The notes below the pieces were generated by a model. The model saw nothing but the letters and a program-made list of their open reading frames with translations. It was not told the origin of the DNA and did not search any database. From PVC group bacterium (GTDB lineage Bacteria > Verrucomicrobiota > Kiritimatiellia > CAIKKV01): a stretch of DNA of 33,903 bases. The stretch lies in assembly GCA_945898015.1 (NCBI GenBank), contig CAMDGM010000038.1, positions 1 to 33,903 of the forward strand, in the 5' to 3' direction. This document shows positions 26,840 through 33,903 of the stretch, piece after piece (within the stretch, counting starts at the first letter, position 1; the number at the start of each line of letters is the position of its first letter). Both the position numbers and the translations under genes were made by a program.

Positions 26840-29800
26840 ATCGGATGAAGAAGAGCGTTCCCGGAATAGCCTTTTGGGCGGTGTAGCCGTTCAGCACCAC
26901 GCTCTGGCTGCTGACGGCGACATTGAAGTAACCCGCCACCCTGCCACCTTCCGTGGCGCGGGCGGCAACCTGGCTGCCAAAGGCGGCCTGATTGGCAATG
27001 GTGGAGCTCGCCGTCTGATTCGTCATGATGACAAAGCTCTGCGTATTCGTGGGCGCGAAGCCGCTGGTCAGCAGGACGCTCAAGGTTCCGTTCAGCGTGA
27101 GCGTGCCGTTGGTGACGGACAACAGATCCCAGCCCGAACCCGGTGTGGTATAGGCACCCATCTCAACTTTGGCGGCGGCGCCCGGTTTCATGATGAAATC
27201 GCCCTTGTTTGTCAGTACGCCAATGCCGGCCATGCCGGGGCTCAGCGTGCCGTACACGGTGCTGGTGGCGGCAATTGTGCCGGCGCCGGTCAGCGTGGCG
27301 CCATTGGTGACGACCAGTCCGTTCGCAAAGGTGTTCGTGCCGCCCGCGGGCACCGCCAGAGAGGCCGCATCCGTGCCATTCCCCACCACGAAGGTGAACG
27401 TATTGCTCACGAGCCCGTTCCGGATGGTCAGCGTGCCGCCGTTGAACGTCAGACTCTGGTTGGCATTAGTCACGAAGAGGGTGGTCACCACCATCTCGGA
27501 CGCTCCATCCATCTGCACGCTGTTCACCAGCGGATTGGCGAAGGCCAGGGTCGTGGCATACAACTTACCGCCGTTCACCCACACGCTGTTGTTCGAGGAC
27601 CCGATTCCATCGGCCACGGTCAATGTGGTAACATTGGTAAACACGCCGTTATTTGAAATAGTCAACCGGTTCCACGAGCTCGTATTTCCCTCTGAAACCT
27701 TCAAAGTCCCTCCGCCCAGGTTCCACTCCGACCCCGAATCCGTGACTACCACCTCGTTACTGATCGCTCCGGGATTATAGGCAAGGCTCGAAGCCGATGC
27801 GGAAGCGTGGATCAACCGCCCCCCGTTGCGGACGGTCATGACATTCCCCGTGCACGTGCTGCTCATAATGATGCGTACAACACTCATCAGTGCGCCATTG
27901 TCAACCGTGAGAGAGTTGTAGCAGGCGCCAATTCCCCCCACATACACGACGCCGGAAGCCGAGCGCAAATAGGAATTGAGGCCGGTAACCCGTATGCTGT
28001 TATTGGATGATCCGATGCCGCTGCCAATGTTGATATTCTCCGTATAGACCTTGCCCTCGTTGGTAATGATCAGGCTGTTCGACTTGTTTCCGGCCGTAAT
28101 ACTTCCGCTAACAATAAGAGCGCCATAATTGGTCGCCATAGCCCCATTTTCGATCCGAAGGGTGTTTCCAAAGCTGCCGTTCTCGCCAATATTGAGGGCT
28201 AAATTGATAGCGAGCAAAAGCGAATTCGTGCCGGTGATCACCATGGTGTTGTTTGTTGAGGTCCATGCCAAGAACGGAGCATAACCGGATGCCACCAACT
28301 GCCCGCCGTTGGTTACAATCACGTTGCATTTACTGGAGCCGTTATCGAAAGGCTGAAACCGGACATTCCAGAACATTTTTCCGCCATCGATCAAAACTGA
28401 AACATTGGTTGACCCGGATGCGAAACCGCTTGGGAAATTTAAATTTCCTCCCGCCCAGTTTGTCCAGACCGAACCTGTCCCCGTGATTTGGCCGCGGCGG
28501 TTGTGTTGATTGTTGGCAAAATAGTAGCTGAGCACCCCCTGATTGACCGCCAGCGTGCCGTTGCTGACGATGACCGGCCCGGATCCGTTGAGTGCATTGA
28601 CGTTGTCCAGACGCAAGGTGCCATCTGGTCCGTTCACCACCACCGGTCCGATGAAATTATTCGCGTTTGTTAGCGCCAGCGTCCAGGTTCCCTTCTTGGT
28701 CAGCGTGCCAAAGTTGGTGACCGCGCCGCCCAGTCTCAGGGTGCTGCCTATGGCATTACCGCCGAACTCGGTGTCGGTGGTCAGAAGGACGCTGTTGCTG
28801 ATGACGACCGTCCCGTCATTGCCGGCCAGGTAATCGACGCGGGCGCCGGTGGCTCCATTATTTGCCAACGCCAGGACTCCGCCCTTGATGTAATTGGTCA
28901 CGCTTGAGGCGCTGGAGAGTTGCAGCTGGTTATTCGTGAAGGTGCCGGCGTAATCGTTGGTGGAGTAATAGGGCGTTCCGTTGTCGCCGAAGATCATGAT
29001 GTTCGTCGAACTGCCGCCCGTGCCCGGGGCGGTGAGTCCGGTCCAGTTGCCGCCCACGCTCCAGTTGCCGCTTTTCGGAACGTCCCACGTGAGGGTGGCG
29101 CCGGTGGCGCCGGCCGAGCCCCGGTACACCAGCCAGAGCGCATTGGCGCCGTTCGTGATCGACCACGCCGACACACTGCCCGGGAAGGTGTTGGTTTCGA
29201 TCGTGAACATGGCCGCGTCAAAGCCGACCTGGCTGCCGTAGTTCAAGATCCGGATGTTGTAATCCCGGGCCGCGTCGAAGTTGGTGGCGGCGGCGCCCAT
29301 GGCGTCCATATTGATTATCAGGCCCGAGCCGCTCAACACGAGCTGGGAGCTGACGTTCACCACATCCCAACCCACGGCCTGTCCGAGATTCATGTCGGTG
29401 ATCTCGCAATTATACACGCCGCCCGAGGTCCAGGTGAAGTTGCTCCCGCCCATCGTCAGCGAGCCCGGCCCGGCGAGGCCCGGATTGAGGATCGCGCCGT
29501 TGGTGAGGGTGACGCCCAGGCTGCTGCCGCTGACGGTGCCGCCGCCGGTCAGGGTGGCGTTGGTGTTGATCACTAGACCACGGGTGAAGGCGAGCGTGCC
29601 GCCCAGCGATTTTAGTGTCGCCGCCTGAGCGCCGTCGCCCACGGTGAAGAGGCCGTTGGTGTAGGTGGTGGTCTTGACGCCCAGCGTGCCGCCGAGGAGG
29701 TTGACACTGTTGTTCGTCAGCACGGTCAGCGTGCTGATGGCGTCTATTGTGCCGCCCTGGGTGAGGGTGATCGCGTTATTGGTGCTGGTGGCGAGTCCGA

Positions 29801-32300
29801 TGGTCAGGGGCTGGTTGCCGGCGTTCCAGAGGGCGGACGCGCCGCTCACCAGGGCGGTGTTGCCGTTGGCGGCAAGCGCGCCGCCGATGCTGATCGGGCC
29901 CGATGAATATAGCGTGGCGGGCGTGGTGAGGGTCACCCGGTTGAACTGGCTGGTGCTACCGCTTCCGAGGGTGAAGGCGGCGACCCGGAGGACAGCGCCG
30001 CCCTGATCGATGGCGAGCGTGTTGTTCGAGGACAGGGTGAATCCAACTCCCAGCGCGGAGCCACCGAGGTCCCAGAGTGAATTGACACCGGACACGGTTC
30101 CCGTATTGGCCGAGGTAAAAGTGTGGCCGATATAGTTTCCCGAGCCGCCGGAGCCGGCGGCCGTGCTGCCATAAAGTTTGCCGCCGCCGTTGATCACAAG
30201 GCGATTGGCAAAATTGATGTCGGCGCTGGAAGCACCCTGTCCGAGCACCACGTTCACATTCGTGGCCACGGCATAATTGTCAATGATGAACGCGTCTTCG
30301 ATGCAGGGACTCGCATAGCCCACCCGGATTGTGTGGGGCGCCAGTTGGAACAGCGATCCCGGATCCTTGACGGTCAACGTGGAGTTTGAACCCGAGACTT
30401 GAAACGAGCTGGTGCCTCCGTTGGGGTTGTAGGCCGCTGAGACAAGCTTCCCGCCCGCCGCCACCAGCACGGCGTTGGAGACGATCAATGGCCGGGTCGT
30501 TCCGATTGAGGCCGCGACGCCATTCACCGCGTTGAGGTATAACGCTCCCTTGTTGGTGATGGTCAGCGTGTTGCCGTAGGCGCTGACCACGCTGCCGACA
30601 TGAGGGACTTCGAGCGTGCTGGTGTTGGTGACATAGGCGCCCCCGTCCACACCTCCGGCGTCAATCACCGCCGTGTTCCCGGTGGCGGAGTTGTAGCCCA
30701 CCCATAGGGGGCTCCCGCCGACATCGATCATCGACGTTCCGTTGACTCCTCCGGCGATCAGCAGGCTGTTGTTGTTGGCTCCTGCCGGCGCACTCTGCCC
30801 CTGTCCTACGCAGAGGGACTGGCTGCTTGTTTTGATGAGTATCCGCCCGCCGTTTGTTACGATCAAGCGGTTGTTGGCGCTCCGGTAACCAATCTGCAAG
30901 AAGCTGCCGCAGGTTAAAAGCGATCCGGAACCGGCCACCGTCATGACGTTGCTGGCGGGTCCGGTGGTCCCGGTTGAGGAGGCGCCAATGGACGTGCTGC
31001 CGGACGAGTTCAGCACGCCGCCATTGCGGAGGGTGACGCTGTTTTCCGTGCCGCCAGAATCGCCGACCGATATCCCGGCGTTGGTCATGATGGCGCTGCC
31101 TGTCACGCCCAGGCCGTCTATCAGCAGGGTGCTGTTGCTGCCGTTAAGGGTGAACGTGTGCGCGCTGGCGTTGACCAGGGAGACGCCGCCCGCGCCGCCG
31201 ACCACGGCCATGCTGTTCGATCGCGCGCCGGGGGTGCCGATGGCCGAGCCCGTGCTGCTGCCCAGAAGGAGTTTTCCGCCGTTGGTGACCACAAGGCTGT
31301 TTCGGGTGGCACTGGCATTGTATCCGAGCGTGAGGTTCACGGCGCAGGTGTAGCGGGCGTTGTCCACGATCAGGTAGTTGTTGGTCAGTCCGACTCCGCT
31401 GCCGATCGCCGTCAACCCGGCCGAGTAAAACCAGCCGCCATTGAGGAGCGAGATGCCGTTTCCGGTATCGCCGGGCAGCAATCCGACAGTGGTGGTGCTG
31501 GTGTTGGTGACAATGGCGCTACCGTCCACGTTCATGCCGTCCACCAGCAGGACGTTGTTGGTGGAAAGGTAGCCGGAGGTGCCCGCGCCGAATTTAATCG
31601 AAGTGGGGGACAGCCTCGACACGACTCCGGCTCCGCCGGAAACCGTGAGCATGTTGCTTGTACAGCCGTCTGTGACGTTCAGGGCTCCGCAGGTCATGCT
31701 GCCGCCGTTGACGATGGCCAGCTGATTGGAAAACCCTCCCAGATTGCCCAGATTAACATAATCCTTGCTGGTGAACTGCGCGCTGCCGGAGACGCCGGCG
31801 CCGTCGATCCGGAATGAGTTTTGCGAATTGCCGGGGCCGCCGATATAGAGCTTGCCTTGGGCTTGCGTCTGTTCCCAGAGGGAGGTGACGCCGGCGCCGC
31901 CGGCGATGAGGACGGTGTTGCCCGATCCGTTGGCGCCGCTTCCGATACTGTGTGGGGCGTTATTATTGGTGGAGGTCAGCCGGCCGCCGTTGGTGACGAC
32001 TAGGGTGTATGCGCCGCCATCAATCGTGAACTGGTTTCCGGTGACCACCGAGTTGATGGTCAACATGGAGGAACCACCAACGGCGGAAAAGTAGGCGCTG
32101 TTCCCGTTGGTCCAGGTGGAGCGGGCGCCGGTGGCGGCTGTTCCCCAGTTGGTATCAGAAGCGCTGGTGCTCCAGGCGCCGGTTCCGTGCTGGTAGCCGG
32201 CATCCGGAGAGGGGTCCCAGTATTGGATGGCGGCTTGTGTGGATGACAGAGAAATAACGAACGCGAACGAGAGGCCTAGTAACGCTTTGGTATAGTACAT
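26838..32300 (-). CDS. Giant secreted beta-helix repeat protein (autotransporter-associated repeat type)
   Basis: An 1820-residue, Gly/Ser/Thr/Asn-rich protein. A Sec signal peptide (MYYTKALLGLSFAFVISLSSTQAA) predicts cleavage near residue 23-24. The body repeats units such as NSLVVTNGGKLLLGSS and SNNSVWVNGGKL, alternating with GxxSxWxxGGxxLxVG units, typical of long parallel beta-helices. Two W-D modules, at about residue 28 (YWDPSPDAGYQHGTGAWS) and W1072 (TWDVPKSGNWSVGGNWTG), suggest two concatenated halves. NNFIGPVVVNGPDGTLRLDN matches the autotransporter-associated beta-strand repeat. No C-terminal beta-barrel, PEP-CTERM or sorting signal is evident; it ends GYTAQKAIPGTLFFIR. AGGA stands 9 bases before the ATG. 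Likely a surface or extracellular polymer-binding or adhesive protein; ligand unknown. It lies downstream of a LacI-type regulator on the same strand. Confidence 0.85.
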   Translation of the reverse strand: MYYTKALLGLSFAFVISLSSTQAAIQYWDPSPDAGYQHGTGAWSTSASDTNWGTAATGARSTWTNGNSAYFSAVGGSSMLTINSVVTGNQFTIDGGAYTLVVTNGGRLTSTNNNAPHSIGSGANGSGNTVLIAGGAGVTSLWEQTQAQGKLYIGGPGNSQNSFRIDGAGVSGSAQFTSKDYVNLGNLGGFSNQLAIVNGGSMTCGALNVTDGCTSNMLTVSGGAGVVSRLSPTSIKFGAGTSGYLSTNNVLLVDGMNVDGSAIVTNTSTTTVGLLPGDTGNGISLLNGGWFYSAGLTAIGSGVGLTNNYLIVDNARYTCAVNLTLGYNASATRNSLVVTNGGKLLLGSSTGSAIGTPGARSNSMAVVGGAGGVSLVNASAHTFTLNGSNSTLLIDGLGVTGSAIMTNAGISVGDSGGTENSVTLRNGGVLNSSGSTSIGASSTGTTGPASNVMTVAGSGSLLTCGSFLQIGYRSANNRLIVTNGGRILIKTSSQSLCVGQGQSAPAGANNNSLLIAGGVNGTSMIDVGGSPLWVGYNSATGNTAVIDAGGVDGGAYVTNTSTLEVPHVGSVVSAYGNTLTITNKGALYLNAVNGVAASIGTTRPLIVSNAVLVAAGGKLVSAAYNPNGGTSSFQVSGSNSTLTVKDPGSLFQLAPHTIRVGYASPCIEDAFIIDNYAVATNVNVVLGQGASSADINFANRLVINGGGKLYGSTAAGSGGSGNYIGHTFTSANTGTVSGVNSLWDLGGSALGVGFTLSSNNTLAIDQGGAVLRVAAFTLGSGSTSQFNRVTLTTPATLYSSGPISIGGALAANGNTALVSGASALWNAGNQPLTIGLATSTNNAITLTQGGTIDAISTLTVLTNNSVNLLGGTLGVKTTTYTNGLFTVGDGAQAATLKSLGGTLAFTRGLVINTNATLTGGGTVSGSSLGVTLTNGAILNPGLAGPGSLTMGGSNFTWTSGGVYNCEITDMNLGQAVGWDVVNVSSQLVLSGSGLIINMDAMGAAATNFDAARDYNIRILNYGSQVGFDAAMFTIETNTFPGSVSAWSITNGANALWLVYRGSAGATGATLTWDVPKSGNWSVGGNWTGLTAPGTGGSSTNIMIFGDNGTPYYSTNDYAGTFTNNQLQLSSASSVTNYIKGGVLALANNGATGARVDYLAGNDGTVVISNSVLLTTDTEFGGNAIGSTLRLGGAVTNFGTLTKKGTWTLALTNANNFIGPVVVNGPDGTLRLDNVNALNGSGPVIVSNGTLAVNQGVLSYYFANNQHNRRGQITGTGSVWTNWAGGNLNFPSGFASGSTNVSVLIDGGKMFWNVRFQPFDNGSSKCNVIVTNGGQLVASGYAPFLAWTSTNNTMVITGTNSLLLAINLALNIGENGSFGNTLRIENGAMATNYGALIVSGSITAGNKSNSLIITNEGKVYTENINIGSGIGSSNNSIRVTGLNSYLRSASGVVYVGGIGACYNSLTVDNGALMSVVRIIMSSTCTGNVMTVRNGGRLIHASASASSLAYNPGAISNEVVVTDSGSEWNLGGGTLKVSEGNTSSWNRLTISNNGVFTNVTTLTVADGIGSSNNSVWVNGGKLYATTLAFANPLVNSVQMDGASEMVVTTLFVTNANQSLTFNGGTLTIRNGLVSNTFTFVVGNGTDAASLAVPAGGTNTFANGLVVTNGATLTGAGTIAATSTVYGTLSPGMAGIGVLTNKGDFIMKPGAAAKVEMGAYTTPGSGWDLLSVTNGTLTLNGTLSVLLTSGFAPTNTQSFVIMTNQTASSTIANQAAFGSQVAARATEGGRVAGYFNVAVSSQSVVLNGYTAQKAIPGTLFFIR

Positions 32301-32529
32301 TATAGAGTTCCTAACTTAAAGGTTTCAACTTGTTAGATAACCACAATTTACTCTTGTAAGAGTATCCTACAATTTCAAGCGGGAAACAAGGAGTATTTGC
32401 ATGACAATTTGCTCTTGTAGGGCGATCCAATGTGCGAAACATGGGCAGGCACGCTGCATGGTGGCTGACTGGCGGATAGGCTGAGCGGGCTGCGTCGTTT
32501 CGGGCGCAAATGGCTGGTCGCGATTCGAC
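32301..32529. promoter_or_regulatory. Intergenic control region with operator-like repeats
   Basis: This 229-base gap between the LacI regulator and the giant surface-protein gene is A/T-richer near the giant gene. It holds a perfect dyad TACTCTTGTAAGAGTA (arms of 7, 32349-32364) inside a 25-base block at 32343-32367. A second copy of that block, 20 of 25 bases identical, lies at 32404-32428. Both begin ACAATTT and share CTCTTGTA. A related CTTGTTAG lies at 32329-32336. I could not pick a convincing promoter for the giant gene within it. Confidence 0.6.
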
Positions 32530-33606
32530 TTAGGATGCGGCGGGTCGCTTGGTGGCCTGGGTGCCGCAGGAGCGGCGCACAATGAGGGTGCCGGGCATTT
32601 TGATGATGGGCGCGTTTATTGGAAAGGGCGCTTTTTTCTTGATTTGTTTCAGCAACAATTCGGTGGCCCGGCGGGCCATGCCTTCGAAATCCTGGGAGAG
32701 GGTGGTCAGGGGGCTGAGCGCAAAGGCGCCGATCAGCGAGTTGTCGAAACCGGTCAGGGCGATATCCTGGGGGACGCGAACGCCGGCTTCCGCGCAGGCC
32801 GCGAGCGCGCCGATGGCCCAATCGTCGTTGCTGAAGAGGAGGGCCTGGGGGCGGTTTTTGGCGGCCAGAATGGTTTCCATGGCGGCCTTGCCGTTGGCGT
32901 AGGGGGCCATGAGATCGTTGGGCGTTCCGGCAAAGAAAACACGGGCCTGGTGTTCCGGGAGTCCGGCGGCCTGGGTGACGGACTGGAAGCCGGCTACCCG
33001 TTCCAGCGTGCCCCAGTTCACGGCTTCCGAGGCGTCGGCGGGCAGGCTGGGCACGACCAGCTGGAGGGAGCGGTACCCGAGTCCGAGGACATGGCGGGTG
33101 AGGCGCTCCATGCCGTCGCGGACATCCACCCGGATCAGCGGCACGCCTGGCAGGCGAATGCCGCCGATCGCCACGACGGGGATGCGGTTGATGCGGAACT
33201 TCTCCAGTTCGCTTCGGCTGAAAATGGCGGGCGGATCGATGAGAAGGACGCCTTCGGCCCGCATGTCGAGCATGGTTGCGCAGACGGTCTCGATGCCATT
33301 TCCGCCCCACTCGGCGTCGTTGGCCAGCAGGCGGTAGCCGGAGTCGAGGATGGTGTGGGCGGCGGCGTAGCCCTTTTTAACGGCGGCCTGGAGAAGTCCG
33401 GCGTGCTGGATCATGCCGATGATGCCGCTGCGTCCCTGGCGGATCACCTGGGCGTAGCGGTTGGGGGTGTAGCCGAGGGCTTTGGCGGTGTCCATCACCC
33501 GCTCGCGGGTTTTGCTGTTATAGCGCGGCGAATTGCGGTTGAGGATGTGGGAAATGGTGCTGACGGAGAGCCCGGTTTTTTCGGCAATTTGCATGAGTGT
33601 GACCAT
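32530..33606 (-). CDS. LacI-family transcriptional regulator
   Basis: A 358-residue repressor-type protein. The N-terminal helix-turn-helix reads MQIAEKTGLSVSTISHILN, followed by the hinge region YTPNRYAQVIRQGRSGIIG and a periplasmic-binding-like sugar domain (LLFSNDDWAIGALAACAEAGVRVPQDIALTGFDN, then LTTLSQDFEGMARRATELL). LacI proteins dimerise on palindromic operators and respond to a sugar or related ligand. The frame extends upstream to 33735, but those 43 codons cover the promoter; the ATG at 33606 fits the family. It has no Shine-Dalgarno. It precedes the giant surface-protein gene on the same strand and is its likely regulator. Confidence 0.92.
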   Translation of the reverse strand: MVTLMQIAEKTGLSVSTISHILNRNSPRYNSKTRERVMDTAKALGYTPNRYAQVIRQGRSGIIGMIQHAGLLQAAVKKGYAAAHTILDSGYRLLANDAEWGGNGIETVCATMLDMRAEGVLLIDPPAIFSRSELEKFRINRIPVVAIGGIRLPGVPLIRVDVRDGMERLTRHVLGLGYRSLQLVVPSLPADASEAVNWGTLERVAGFQSVTQAAGLPEHQARVFFAGTPNDLMAPYANGKAAMETILAAKNRPQALLFSNDDWAIGALAACAEAGVRVPQDIALTGFDNSLIGAFALSPLTTLSQDFEGMARRATELLLKQIKKKAPFPINAPIIKMPGTLIVRRSCGTQATKRPAAS

Positions 33607-33614
33607 AGGGCGAT

Positions 33615-33643
33615 ACACTACCGAATCGGGACAAAGAAGGCAA
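33615..33643 (-). promoter_or_regulatory. Promoter predicting a leaderless lacI-family mRNA
   Basis: On the minus strand TTGCCT (plus 33638-33643), a 17-base spacer and TAGTGT (plus 33615-33620). Eight bases separate the -10 from the ATG at 33606, so transcription should begin within about three bases of the start codon. Confidence 0.45.
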
Positions 33644-33712
33644 GGTTCTCCTCGAAGGGGGCGCATCTCTGAGTTATGGCACTTGTAAGCTTGGTTGTGC
33701 TGTCGGTGTGCT

Positions 33713-33867
33713 GGGGGCGGCGTTCCGGCCGTCATCTGGCGGCCCCTTTTCCGTGCTGAGGGGCTTCGGCTAGAGGAGCCGAGACCACCATTCTACGTCT
33801 CCTCGCCGTCGCCCCTCATCATCGGAAAATCGCCTCGCCATATTCCGGCTAACGGAACGCCGCCCCC
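33713..33867. repeat. Inverted-repeat-bounded segment (MITE-like)
   Basis: GGGGGCGGCGTTCCG at 33713-33727 is exactly repeated in inverse orientation at 33853-33867 (CGGAACGCCGCCCCC). The 155-base segment between has further short dyads, including TCGGCT (33766-33771)/AGCCGA (33777-33782), and no convincing coding sequence. I see no obvious target-site duplication. It may be a small non-autonomous element or a dispersed structured repeat. Confidence 0.5.
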
Positions 33868-33903
33868 GGTTCCACTCGCGCGCCCTCGGCTCTGTCGAGC
33901 ACT

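Larger units (their letters stand above)
33607..33903. other. Upstream region of the regulator; no gene recognised
   Basis: Besides the regulator promoter, this end of the window holds a CTTGTAAG element at 33682-33689 and the inverted-repeat segment at 33713-33867. No open frame resembles a protein I recognise, and I see no tRNA or rRNA. Confidence 0.5.

Noticed and set aside
27169..31817. Several plus-strand frames of 90-260 codons under the giant gene
   Set aside because: They are antisense to a continuous repeat protein with a signal peptide; the Val/Pro/Ala-rich or Gly/Ala/His-rich translations mirror its repeats.
32300..32305. TATAAT on the minus strand overlapping the giant gene's ATG, with TTGAAA 18 bases upstream
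   Set aside because: If it were the promoter, transcription would begin after the start codon and no alternative in-frame start follows within the signal peptide. It is more likely a chance match.
33607..33735. 43-codon N-terminal extension of the LacI-family protein
   Set aside because: It covers the promoter and part of the inverted-repeat segment and is unlike LacI N-termini; the family start is at 33606.

Overview
The window looks like a chromosomal segment of a GC-rich, Gram-negative bacterium. I infer a member of the Planctomycetes-Verrucomicrobia-Chlamydiae group, most likely Kiritimatiellota, Lentisphaerota or Verrucomicrobiota. The evidence is an MsbA-type exporter plus lipopolysaccharide-type glycosyltransferases and kinases (an outer membrane), a short type II pseudopilin with a C-terminal FADGH motif of the kind common in that group, and a giant beta-helix surface protein of the autotransporter-associated repeat type. 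No rRNA, tRNA, CRISPR or complete insertion sequence was seen.

Layout. 1-7257: the 3' end of an MsbA-like ABC transporter, a convergent lytic transglycosylase, queA, a pseudopilin, priA, comM (yifB) and a hemerythrin. 7423-15838: an envelope-sugar region. Three glycosyltransferases and a WaaP/InaA-like kinase run on +. Converging on them is a minus-strand operon of a PlsC-like acyltransferase, alanine racemase (alr) and an unusual protein that joins a glycoside-hydrolase-like barrel to a lipopolysaccharide-kinase-like domain. 15929-24648: a long translation and RNA operon, nusA-infB-rbfA-truB-ribF, followed by rpsO-pnp with its own promoter inside the end of ribF. 24680-26822: thiN-thiD-HAD phosphatase, each overlapping the next by 4 bases. 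26838-33606: an 1820-residue secreted repeat protein (minus), preceded by a non-coding region with repeated operator-like dyads and a LacI-family regulator (minus). The right end holds a 155-base segment bounded by a perfect 15-base inverted repeat.

How the parts fit. The queuosine, priA, nusA-infB and rpsO-pnp genes are core informational functions. The 7.4-15.8 kb block probably builds and decorates the lipopolysaccharide core, with phosphate added by the kinases, next to cell-wall precursor (alr) and acyl-chain (plsC) genes. thiN-thiD-HAD suggests thiamine diphosphate formation through free thiamine. The LacI regulator probably controls the giant surface protein and possibly itself.

Points of most interest: terminator-like hairpins that sit directly on the translation starts of comM and priA, and in the nusA leader; three genes whose best promoter predicts a leaderless mRNA; a hemerythrin lacking one iron-ligand histidine; the barrel-kinase fusion, whose acid/base position is not Glu; and a HAD phosphatase in the thiamine operon that could be the missing thiamine-phosphate phosphatase.
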